Shown: in pieces, positions 57,698-64,000 of the stretch
Layout of the letters: each line of letters begins with the position of its first letter
Position numbering within the stretch: position 1 is the stretch's first letter
From: GCA-002713455 sp964428745
Lineage (GTDB): Bacteria > Fidelibacterota > Marinisomatia > Marinisomatales > TCS55
Reading direction: 5' to 3'
Length of the DNA: 64,000 nucleotides
Assembly: GCA_964428745.1 (NCBI GenBank)
Contig: CAYRYZ010000002.1
Coordinates: 11,671-75,670 of the forward strand
The notes under the pieces: generated by a model
What the model saw: the letters and a program-made list of their open reading frames with translations, nothing else
Told to the model about the DNA's origin: nothing
Database searches by the model: none
Program-made: the position numbers and the translations under genes

Positions 57698-58575
57698 ATA
57701 TTTATATCAATAATAATTATCAAAAGTAATGCTGGTAAATAAAAAACTGAGGCCTTCAATAATAATAATGCATTTTTAACTGTGTGATTTTTTGCTAGTG
57801 GAATTGCTGAAAAAAGAAAAGCAGAAGTTATAATTGTAACGCCCAATAGATAAATTATTCCCATAGAGCCAATCATTACCGGTAATAATGAAATTGGAAT
57901 CATTAAAAGAAGATGCCAAAAAATCTGACGCATTGTTCTATCTCCATTAGGGTCAATCACCGGCAGCATTTTATAATTAGCTTTCTTATAATCATCTTTA
58001 CATATCCATGCGATAGCATAAAAGTGAGGATGCTGCCAAAGATACATAATCCCAAATAATACCCATGCCATTGCATTAATTTCTCCTCTTGCAGCAGTCC
58101 AACCTCCAATTATTGGTAACGCGCCAGGAATTGAGCCTATAGATGTATTTAACCATGTAATCTTTTTTAGGGGTGTATAAACCAACGCATAAAGAAATGC
58201 AGTCAATAAAGCTAAAAACCCAGTAAGCATATTTACTTTTAATAATAACAAAATACTTCCACCAATAGTCATAAGTATGCCATAGATAAGAGCTACATAT
58301 GGGGAAATAAGTTTCGCAGGTAAAGGTCTATTCTGAGTGCGTACCATATATCCGTCAGCCTCCCTTTCAAGATAATGGTTCAAAGTTCCTGACCCTGCGG
58401 CTGTCATTGATGTACCAATAAGGGTATATACCAATATTTCTATGGAACCAATACCCATATTGCCAAGATAATAACCTAAAAATGTTGCTACCAGAACCAA
58501 CGATAAGATATTTGGTTTACTTAATTCCATAAAAATTCTAAATAGAGACCTGGCCTTTTCTTTTTTTAATCTCAT
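57694..58575 (-). CDS. ctaB: Protoheme IX farnesyltransferase (heme O synthase)
   Basis: A 293-residue UbiA-family prenyltransferase with about nine helices. The Mg-prenyl site is NHYLEREADGYMVRTQNRPL. It converts heme B to heme O for the terminal oxidase. The frame opens at 58593, but the ATG at 58575 overlaps the ctaA stop as ATGA, like other junctions here, and removes only six residues. It works directly with CtaA, encoded just upstream. Confidence 0.88.
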   Translation of the reverse strand: MRLKKEKARSLFRIFMELSKPNILSLVLVATFLGYYLGNMGIGSIEILVYTLIGTSMTAAGSGTLNHYLEREADGYMVRTQNRPLPAKLISPYVALIYGILMTIGGSILLLLKVNMLTGFLALLTAFLYALVYTPLKKITWLNTSIGSIPGALPIIGGWTAARGEINAMAWVLFGIMYLWQHPHFYAIAWICKDDYKKANYKMLPVIDPNGDRTMRQIFWHLLLMIPISLLPVMIGSMGIIYLLGVTIITSAFLFSAIPLAKNHTVKNALLLLKASVFYLPALLLIIIIDINI

Positions 58576-59558
58576 GATTTCCAATCTATCCATCTAATAG
58601 GATTGCTTCTCAAAACAAGTAACGTACAAAAGCCGAGAAATGCTGCTCCCGTTACAACATGAAAACTCGTTATGTAAGGTGACCGTTCAGATAAAATAGT
58701 GAACGCCCCTAAGGTTAACTGAATTAATAAAATTATTGTAATCCAAATGATGGTTTGATGAATGATTTGATTTTTTTTGATTATATTGCCATGTTGATAT
58801 AAAAAATATCCAACTGTCCCCGAAATAATTATTGCACCTAATCTATGTGCAAAATGAATAATCACCTGATATCTATTAATCATATCAATATCCATATCAA
58901 ATAGCATAACATTAATATTATTAATCATTCGTTCAGAGAATGTAGGAATCCACATACCTCCCATTGTTGGAAAATCTGGGATTGCCATACCAGAACCGGT
59001 GTGACGCATTAACGCCCCTAAGATCAATTGAAAATAAACCATGCCCATAATGACAAAAGAAAATTTCCTTATTTCTAAGGATTGATCACTATCTATTCTT
59101 TGAGAACGTTCATTTGATATACTATAAGCAATGACTATTGTTAAAATAAAAAAGGTTTGCGCTAATACTCCGTGAATTATTGATATTGCTGGAGGAAGAA
59201 AAAAGAGAACAGTAATGCCTCCAAAAATACCTTGGACTATTACAAGTAACAAAGATGTGTAAGAAACTTTTTTAACCCATTTTGGCTGATTTGAAAAACC
59301 CATGCAAATGGCCTGAATTAAGGTAATAAAGCCAACAAAAGTAGCAACCATTCTATGACCATGTTCATAGAAAATCCCCCCAACCATTTCAGATAAAGGA
59401 AAAGCAAACATTTGTTTACCATATGTTGTAGGCCAATCTGGAACTGATAAACCAACTTCATGACTTTTAACCAATGCACCTGCAAATATTAAAAAAAATG
59501 TGCAAAACACTGTTGTTTTGGTTAGTCGTTGCAACCAACTAGTTGATAATAAATTCAT
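58572..59558 (-). CDS. ctaA: Heme A synthase (COX15/CtaA)
   Basis: A 328-residue, eight-helix protein of the COX15/CtaA family. Heme-binding histidines occur in YEHGHRMVA, a central MRHTGSG segment, HFAHRLGAI and a late FHVVTGA helix. It oxidises heme O to heme A. It is the first gene of the maturation operon, 28 bases after the terminator that follows the oxidase genes. Confidence 0.87.
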   Translation of the reverse strand: MNLLSTSWLQRLTKTTVFCTFFLIFAGALVKSHEVGLSVPDWPTTYGKQMFAFPLSEMVGGIFYEHGHRMVATFVGFITLIQAICMGFSNQPKWVKKVSYTSLLLVIVQGIFGGITVLFFLPPAISIIHGVLAQTFFILTIVIAYSISNERSQRIDSDQSLEIRKFSFVIMGMVYFQLILGALMRHTGSGMAIPDFPTMGGMWIPTFSERMINNINVMLFDMDIDMINRYQVIIHFAHRLGAIIISGTVGYFLYQHGNIIKKNQIIHQTIIWITIILLIQLTLGAFTILSERSPYITSFHVVTGAAFLGFCTLLVLRSNPIRWIDWKS

Positions 59559-59583
59559 ACTATAAGATTTTAGTAATAGTAAT

Positions 59584-59611
59584 AAAAAACCCCTACAGTT
59601 TAATAGGGGTT
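59584..59611 (-). terminator. Rho-independent terminator after coxB
   Basis: A perfect 8-bp stem (arms 59588-59595 and 59604-59611, AACCCCTA/TAGGGGTT) with an 8-base loop. On the minus strand it is followed by a six-T run. It lies 28 bases after the coxB stop (59640) and 26 bases before the ctaA ATG. Confidence 0.8.
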
Positions 59612-59639
59612 GATTAAATTATTTTTCCATTTAAAAGTT

Positions 59640-60337
59640 TTACCATTCATCATCTCCCCAATCATCATCTTCCTCTTCTTCTAAATATTCTAGCTCTTTT
59701 TGTAGCCAAGCTGAATACCCTTCATCATTATGAACTGTCAAAAAACCTTTCATTCGATAATGACCCAGACCACAGAGTTGTGCGCAAGCGATTTCAAAGC
59801 CTTTCCCTTCTCTACCGGTACCTATTGTAGTCTTCAGGAATTCCTCGGTTGTCATAGTAGCTTCAAACCAAACAGGTATTTCCATACCTGGGATAGCATC
59901 TTGTTTAACTCTTAACTCAGTAAGAGAAAAACTATGGATTACATCTTTTGTTGAAAGTGAGATATTTATGGGTGTATTTACAGGTATGTGGAGTTGATTA
60001 ACAGTGACTACGTCATCTTTTGCAAAATCATCTGAGCGATCTAGNNNNNNNNNNNNNNNNNNNNNNNNNNNNNNNNNNNNNNNNNNNNNNNNNNNNNNNN
60101 NNNNNNNNNNNNNNNNNNNNNNNNNNNNNNNNNNNNNNNNNNNNTCACTCCACTGTATTCCGCCTTAGTATTTTTAGAAGCTCTAAATCGAATAAGGGTA
60201 TAAATAAAAAAGATTCCCCATCCAACAAATAAAATAAGCATTAGCCAATGCGTAAGTGAAATAACATGGTCGATTGCTGGTCCTTGGGTTGAGGCAGATA
60301 CTTTTGGGAGTCCTAGCTTTTGAAGTAATTCTAACAC
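59640..60337 (-). CDS. coxB: Cytochrome c oxidase subunit II, interrupted by an assembly gap
   Basis: Starts at a GTG (60337) with an AGGAGG element and encodes a first membrane helix (LTHWLMLILFVGWGIFFIYT). After the N run it continues in frame from 60044 with LDRSDDFAKDDVVTVNQLH, the IHSF histidine, VKQDAIPG and the CuA centre CAQLCGLGHYRM. The C-terminus is an acidic tail. Subunit II receives electrons from cytochrome c at CuA. Between AEYSGV and LDRSDD, family members have about 70-80 residues including the second helix, so the gap hides more than 100 bases. No cytochrome c domain is fused. Confidence 0.9.
60045..60144. other. Assembly gap (100 N) inside coxB
   Basis: One hundred Ns of placeholder length. 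The frames on the two sides do not match across exactly 100 bases, and homology implies about 220-240 missing bases. No shared sequence flanks it. Confidence 0.93.
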
Positions 60338-60343
60338 CTAAAT

Positions 60344-60598
60344 TTACCTCCTAATTGTATCTTTTTGATTTGGTAATGAATTTGCATGTTTCTTTGCACG
60401 GCGAATTAATACATAGATTGAGGATCCAACACCACTTAGAACACCGCCAGTTATTCCCAGCATCGTAAAAATTGCTTTATTCATACCTTCCACAGCTGCT
60501 GAATCTGAGTTTCCGTAACAAGTTGCACAAGCAAGTGCGATCTGCGGAAAAATAATAATCGCGATAATAACACTTGTAAATAAAGTACTTTTTTTCAT
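60344..60598 (-). CDS. Small Cys-containing membrane protein in the cox operon
   Basis: An 84-residue protein from the ATG at 60598: a signal-like helix, a CATCYGNSDSAAVEGM segment, a second helix and a basic tail. The longer frame to 60703 lies over another gene and is rejected. Its stop TAG forms part of the Shine-Dalgarno of coxB, so the two are tightly coupled. The CxxC pair on the outer face could bind copper or take part in thiol chemistry for CuA assembly; this is inference. I know no characterised homologue. Confidence 0.72.
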   Translation of the reverse strand: MKKSTLFTSVIIAIIIFPQIALACATCYGNSDSAAVEGMNKAIFTMLGITGGVLSGVGSSIYVLIRRAKKHANSLPNQKDTIRR

Positions 60599-60771
60599 GA
60601 TATAGTTTTGAATTTTTTTATTACTTGAAAACCATAGATCATTAGACCAACTCCAACTAGTAATGCAGCCACACTGATTGTTAGAGATTGATTTAACCCC
60701 CATAGACTAAGCCAAAAACTGATTATAATGGATAGAATAATAAATAGAATATGGAATGATTTTATTGACAT
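60595..60771 (-). CDS. 58-residue two-helix membrane protein in the cox operon
   Basis: An ATG at 60771 opens a 58-codon frame ending in a TGA (60597-60595) that overlaps the next ATG as ATGA. The protein starts MSIKSFHILFIILSIIISFW, has a second hydrophobic stretch (VAALLVGVGLMIYGF) and a lysine-rich end. It begins 4 bases after the subunit IV stop. Tight packing and overlap on both sides argue that it is real. Function is unknown; a small oxidase subunit or assembly factor is possible. Confidence 0.65.
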   Translation of the reverse strand: MSIKSFHILFIILSIIISFWLSLWGLNQSLTISVAALLVGVGLMIYGFQVIKKFKTIS

Positions 60772-60775
60772 TTGA

Positions 60776-61069
60776 TTACATCTGCGTATGATTTAGCATT
60801 GTCCCTAATGGTACAAACATGAGAACCATAAACATGGCTACGGTTACAAGTAAAGTCCAATAGATTGCGACCTTTTCATCAATCAAATGCATGAAATAAC
60901 ATGCTACCAGTGAACCTTTTATACTTGCAACAATTAATGCAAATATGATTGCTGTACGTACGCCAAGGTCTAGGTAAGAGATGCCCACGGTTATCACCGT
61001 TAGGCAGGCTAACGCAACAAAAACTAGCACATAGGTTTTTATATGATGTTTTACTTCTTCAGGTGTCAT
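60776..61069 (-). CDS. Cytochrome c oxidase subunit IV family protein
   Basis: A 97-residue, three-helix protein with the prokaryotic subunit IV pattern: IKTYVLVFVALACLT, then IFALIVASIKGSLVACYFMHL, where the K-x-SLVACYFMHL segment is diagnostic, and a final helix. It is the small subunit of caa3/aa3-type oxidases. It follows subunit III by 10 bases. Confidence 0.85.
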   Translation of the reverse strand: MTPEEVKHHIKTYVLVFVALACLTVITVGISYLDLGVRTAIIFALIVASIKGSLVACYFMHLIDEKVAIYWTLLVTVAMFMVLMFVPLGTMLNHTQM

Positions 61070-61079
61070 ACAATGATCC

Positions 61080-61670
61080 TCATAATAGATAGAGCACGGG
61101 AAACAAAAATATCCAGACTAGATCTACAAAGTGCCAATATAGTCCAACTATTTCAATGCGATTAACAAATCTTTCTGGGTCACTTTTCCACATTTTAGCC
61201 CCTGGCATCCAGAAGAAAAAGATAACAATGATACCTCCAATAACATGCAAAACATGTAATCCAGTCATTGTAAAGTATATACCCAAAAAGTTGTTTGTAC
61301 TTGGATAAAGATGGTGATCAAACTTGGCAGTATACTCAAAATATTTGACTACCAGAAATGCACAGGCCAATAATAATGTTAAACCAGCATAAAGTTTAAA
61401 CTTACTAAAATCATTTAATTTTAAAGATGCCCAGCTCATAACCATTGTCACTGAAGAAGTAATCAAAAACATGGTGTTTAGTGTAGCAAGTGGAACATTC
61501 AGAATATCAGCACCAACTGGCCATGTATCAACCCCAGTTCTTAAAAAGACGTAGGCGGAAAATAATCCACCAAATAGCATAACTTCTGATGCTAAAAATA
61601 GCCAGACACCGAGTTTACCATTATATAACCCTGTATCAGGTCGATTCTTTACGGTAAATGGAATATCCAT
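61080..61670 (-). CDS. coxC: Cytochrome c oxidase subunit III
   Basis: A 196-residue protein with five helices: KLGVWLFLASEVMLFGGLFSAYV (glutamate in the first helix), GLHVLHVIGGI and GLYWHFVDLVWIFLFPVLYL are conserved. Subunit III stabilises the catalytic core and the proton uptake path. It begins 5 bases after subunit I. The short five-helix length is usual for bacterial aa3 enzymes of this group. Confidence 0.9.
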   Translation of the reverse strand: MDIPFTVKNRPDTGLYNGKLGVWLFLASEVMLFGGLFSAYVFLRTGVDTWPVGADILNVPLATLNTMFLITSSVTMVMSWASLKLNDFSKFKLYAGLTLLLACAFLVVKYFEYTAKFDHHLYPSTNNFLGIYFTMTGLHVLHVIGGIIVIFFFWMPGAKMWKSDPERFVNRIEIVGLYWHFVDLVWIFLFPVLYLL

Positions 61671-61675
61671 AAATT

Positions 61676-63391
61676 TTAGCCCTTCTTGCTTTGTGGTGTA
61701 AAATCTTCTTTTGAACCAGGAACACTGTATTCATATGGACCACGATATACAGTGGGAACTTTTTCAAAGTTACCATGTCCCAATGGCGGTGAAGTTGTAT
61801 CTGTCCACTCCAGTGTGGTCGCACCCCAAGGATTAACCTCACCTGTTTTCTTACCCTTAAGACTTATAATCATATTTACAATAAAAAATAATTGTGATAG
61901 ACCAAGTAGCCAGGCAGATACTGACATAACCTCATTAAGGTAAAGAACGTCAGCTGCATGAGCATAGATTTCTCCACCATCCCATAAGCGACGAGAGACT
62001 CCAGCTAGTCCCTGAATGAACATCGGCATAAAAACACCATTCATAAATATAAATGAGAAAAAGAAATGCAATTTACCCAATGTTTCATTAGTACGTTTAC
62101 CTGTTATCTTTGGAAACCAATAGTATATACCAGCAAAAAGAGCAAATATAGTTCCAGGTGCAACTACATAATGAAAGTGACCAATAACATAATAGGTATC
62201 ATGAAGATGAATATCCGCTGCGGCTAAACCTAGTGGCAATCCAGTTAAACCACCAATGCCAAACATAGGCAAAAATCCTAAAGCAAATAACATAGGTGTA
62301 TTAAACCTGATTGACCCTCCCCATAATGAAAGTAATAGTGCTGTTAGAATAACGACAGACGGAATAGAAATAATCATGGTTGTTGTTTGAAAAAATGCAC
62401 CAATACTTGTTCCCATTCCTGTTAGATACATATGGTGTGCCCAAACAATGAAAGACATAAATCCTAAAAAGACCATCGCATAGACTAATGATTTATAACC
62501 CTGAATAGGTTTGCGAGTATTATTAGCTATAATTTCAGTAACAATACCAAAAGCTGGTAAGATTAATACATAAACCTCAGGATGTGCTAAAAACCAAAAT
62601 AAGTGTTGCCATAATAAAGGACTACCACCTCCAGCATTTGTCAAAACTTCACCTGAAACTACCAATCCACTAGGCATAAAAAAACTCGTTCCGGCCAATC
62701 TATCCATTAACTGCAATACACCTGCAGCTTCAAGTGGGGGAAACGCTAGCAACAAAAGAAAAGCAGTTATGAACTGAGTCCAAACAAAGATAGGTAATTT
62801 CATCCAAGTCATACCTTCTGTTCTTAACTGAATAACAGTTGCCAATATATTAATTGATCCTAATAAAGAGGATGTGATCAGCAGTACCATACCAAATAAC
62901 CAAACTGTTTGGCCCGTTGTTGCAATATCTGCTAATGGCGGATAAGAAGTCCATCCTGAATTTGCTGCACCACCAGGTACAAAAAAACCAATAGCCATAA
63001 TTACAGATCCCAAAAAATACATCCAATAGGATGTAGCATTTAATTTTGGAAAAGCCATATCGATAGCACCTATTTGTAGTGGAAGAAAATAGTTGCCAAA
63101 GGCACCAAATGCTAATGGGACTACACCCAAAAAGATCATTATAGTTCCATGCATAGCACCCAATGAATTATACATCTCAGAAGGTAAAATTCCACCATCA
63201 CCAATTAAACTACCAACAATAGGAATTGGGCTCTCGGGGTAAGCTAATTGATATCGCATTATCATCATTAGCCCAAACCCAAACAATAACCATACTAAAG
63301 ATGTAATGCCATATTGGATACCAATGATCTTATGATCAGTAGAAAAAACGTACTTTGTCCAAAAACTTTGCTTATGATGATCAGAGCTCAT
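61676..63391 (-). CDS. coxA: Cytochrome c oxidase subunit I
   Basis: A 571-residue heme-copper oxidase subunit with about 12 helices. Heme a/a3 and CuB ligands are visible: the MHGTIM histidine, HPEVYVLILPAFG (CuB His with cross-linked Tyr), AHHMYLTGM, and HDTYYVIGHFHYV. The Tyr in HPEVY places it in the A-type family. It is first in the oxidase operon, preceded by the Rrf2 regulator. It reduces oxygen to water at the inner membrane and pumps protons. Confidence 0.93.
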   Translation of the reverse strand: MSSDHHKQSFWTKYVFSTDHKIIGIQYGITSLVWLLFGFGLMMIMRYQLAYPESPIPIVGSLIGDGGILPSEMYNSLGAMHGTIMIFLGVVPLAFGAFGNYFLPLQIGAIDMAFPKLNATSYWMYFLGSVIMAIGFFVPGGAANSGWTSYPPLADIATTGQTVWLFGMVLLITSSLLGSINILATVIQLRTEGMTWMKLPIFVWTQFITAFLLLLAFPPLEAAGVLQLMDRLAGTSFFMPSGLVVSGEVLTNAGGGSPLLWQHLFWFLAHPEVYVLILPAFGIVTEIIANNTRKPIQGYKSLVYAMVFLGFMSFIVWAHHMYLTGMGTSIGAFFQTTTMIISIPSVVILTALLLSLWGGSIRFNTPMLFALGFLPMFGIGGLTGLPLGLAAADIHLHDTYYVIGHFHYVVAPGTIFALFAGIYYWFPKITGKRTNETLGKLHFFFSFIFMNGVFMPMFIQGLAGVSRRLWDGGEIYAHAADVLYLNEVMSVSAWLLGLSQLFFIVNMIISLKGKKTGEVNPWGATTLEWTDTTSPPLGHGNFEKVPTVYRGPYEYSVPGSKEDFTPQSKKG

Positions 63392-63437
63392 TAAGTATTC
63401 CTAATTATTCTAAAATGAAAATTTGTTTTATTTTATT

Positions 63438-63481
63438 ATTATATGGATAGAATGATAAAAAAAGCATTGGAATATAATTCC
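63438..63481 (-). promoter_or_regulatory. Candidate cox promoter element and palindromic operator
   Basis: A minus-strand TATAAT (63438-63443) lies about 47 bases before the coxA ATG. A perfect palindrome GGAAT-ATA-ATTCC (63469-63481) lies just upstream. It could be the site of the Rrf2 protein encoded next door. No clear -35 box is seen, so the call is tentative. Confidence 0.35.
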
Positions 63482-63505
63482 TCATTAATATGATGACAAA
63501 ATATT

Positions 63506-63967
63506 TCATTTACTTTTACGATTCATTTTTTCCCGCTTAGCAATTACTCTATCAGCTAAGTGCTTTAGAGATTCATTCTCTAGCATTTGTCTCATTTTTT
63601 CTTTAATAGGTTTCCATTGGTCATGTAGAGGGCATGGAACTTCATCAGAACATAAATTCAAACCAATTACACATTGTGGATTTTCAAGAATAGGACCATC
63701 AATACAAACAACAATATCATTTAAATAAATTTTTTCGGGAGACTTAGCCAATGTAACTCCTCCAGTTCTCCCTCTAGTCGCATGAATCAATCTATGTTTA
63801 ACTAAAGATTGCATAATCTTAGATAAAAATTGTGATGGGATTCCATATGAACTTGCAATCTTATGAATCATAGTTGGAGAATCAGATTTATTTTCAGTTA
63901 AATAAATCATAGCCTGTATGGCGTACTCTGCGGATTTAGAATATAACACGGGCCTTGAGATTACCAT
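63506..63967 (-). CDS. Rrf2-family transcriptional regulator
   Basis: A 153-residue winged-helix protein. The N-terminal YAIQAMIYL helix and the RGRTGGVTLAKSPE wing are Rrf2 marks. Three cysteines (Cys in NPQCVIG, NLCSDE and EVPCPLH) match the [2Fe-2S] site of IscR/NsrR-type members. Such proteins sense iron-sulfur status, nitric oxide or redox. It is co-directional with coxA, 114 bases upstream, so it may control the oxidase genes. This link is inference. Confidence 0.83.
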   Translation of the reverse strand: MVISRPVLYSKSAEYAIQAMIYLTENKSDSPTMIHKIASSYGIPSQFLSKIMQSLVKHRLIHATRGRTGGVTLAKSPEKIYLNDIVVCIDGPILENPQCVIGLNLCSDEVPCPLHDQWKPIKEKMRQMLENESLKHLADRVIAKREKMNRKSK

Positions 63968-64000
63968 CGATTAAACCATTAAATCAAAATAATTTTGAAT

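Noticed and set aside
60344..60703. A 119-codon frame including 35 extra N-terminal residues
   Set aside because: The extra part overlaps a separate 58-codon gene with good spacing; the ATG at 60598 gives a signal-type N-terminus and an ATGA junction.
61636..61842. A 68-codon minus-strand frame inside coxA
   Set aside because: It lies wholly over the end of coxA and the start of coxC in another frame and has no motif.
1..64000. tRNA, rRNA, CRISPR arrays, insertion sequences or prophage
   Set aside because: No cloverleaf-like sequence, regularly spaced repeats, transposase or phage gene was recognised by eye in the narrow intergenic spaces.

Overview
The window reads as a low-GC, gene-dense genome fragment of a marine-type bacterium from the Fibrobacteres-Chlorobi-Bacteroidetes (FCB) neighbourhood; Candidatus Marinimicrobia (SAR406) is my best guess, without a phylogenetic test. 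The reasons are a gldA-gldF-gldG-type ABC system, a type IX (Por) C-terminal sorting domain on a secreted glycosidase, a DUF5916 outer-membrane protein, a GH3/beta-lactamase fusion and many lipoprotein glycosidases. Two 100-N runs show that it is a scaffolded draft assembly. I found no rRNA, tRNA, CRISPR array or transposase, and no gene-free stretch above about 130 bases apart from the N runs. Layout, left to right. (1) 1-3160, minus strand: gldA, gldF and gldG, with gldG cut by the window edge. (2) 3287-22881, minus strand: a homocysteine S-methyltransferase, a DUF2905 protein, two secreted amidohydrolases, a glycosyltransferase, then a long chain of overlapping catabolic genes. The chain holds a sugar nucleotidyltransferase, a galactokinase-type GHMP kinase, two sodium:solute symporters, a GH109 enzyme, a trans-3-hydroxyproline dehydratase-type enzyme, a GH2 beta-galactosidase, a phospholyase/kinase pair resembling the hydroxylysine pathway, and an Xaa-Pro peptidase. 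Taken together these could scavenge glycosylated, hydroxylated (collagen-like) peptides. (3) 22985-43740: a PAP2 phosphatase, then two gene clusters for peptidoglycan and amino-sugar salvage. The first runs on the plus strand: lysA, GH18, NamZ, DacB-type carboxypeptidase, metallo-hydrolase and GH20. A convergent minus-strand block follows: symporter, DUF1460 amidase-like protein and the GH3/beta-lactamase fusion. The second plus-strand run holds cytosolic NagZ, a sugar kinase, a SpoIID-like protein, an AmpG-type transporter and a DUF5009/NagX-like membrane protein. (4) 43742-52027, minus strand: a DMT transporter, the DUF5916 protein, a pterin dehydratase, a MATE transporter, an SLC13-type transporter and a GAF/HD-GYP protein. 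(5) 52108-56598, plus strand: a protein of about 1,500 residues fusing an acyl-CoA-synthetase-type domain to a long unassigned region and a GNAT-like end. (6) 56595-63967, minus strand: Rrf2 regulator, cytochrome c oxidase (subunits I, III, IV, two small membrane proteins, subunit II), a terminator, then heme A synthase, heme O synthase, SCO and DUF420. How the parts fit: region 2 would feed amino acids and sugars, region 3 would recycle or digest murein, and region 6 builds and matures an aerobic terminal oxidase. Many neighbouring genes overlap by 1-16 bases (TAATG or ATGA junctions), which implies long translationally coupled operons.
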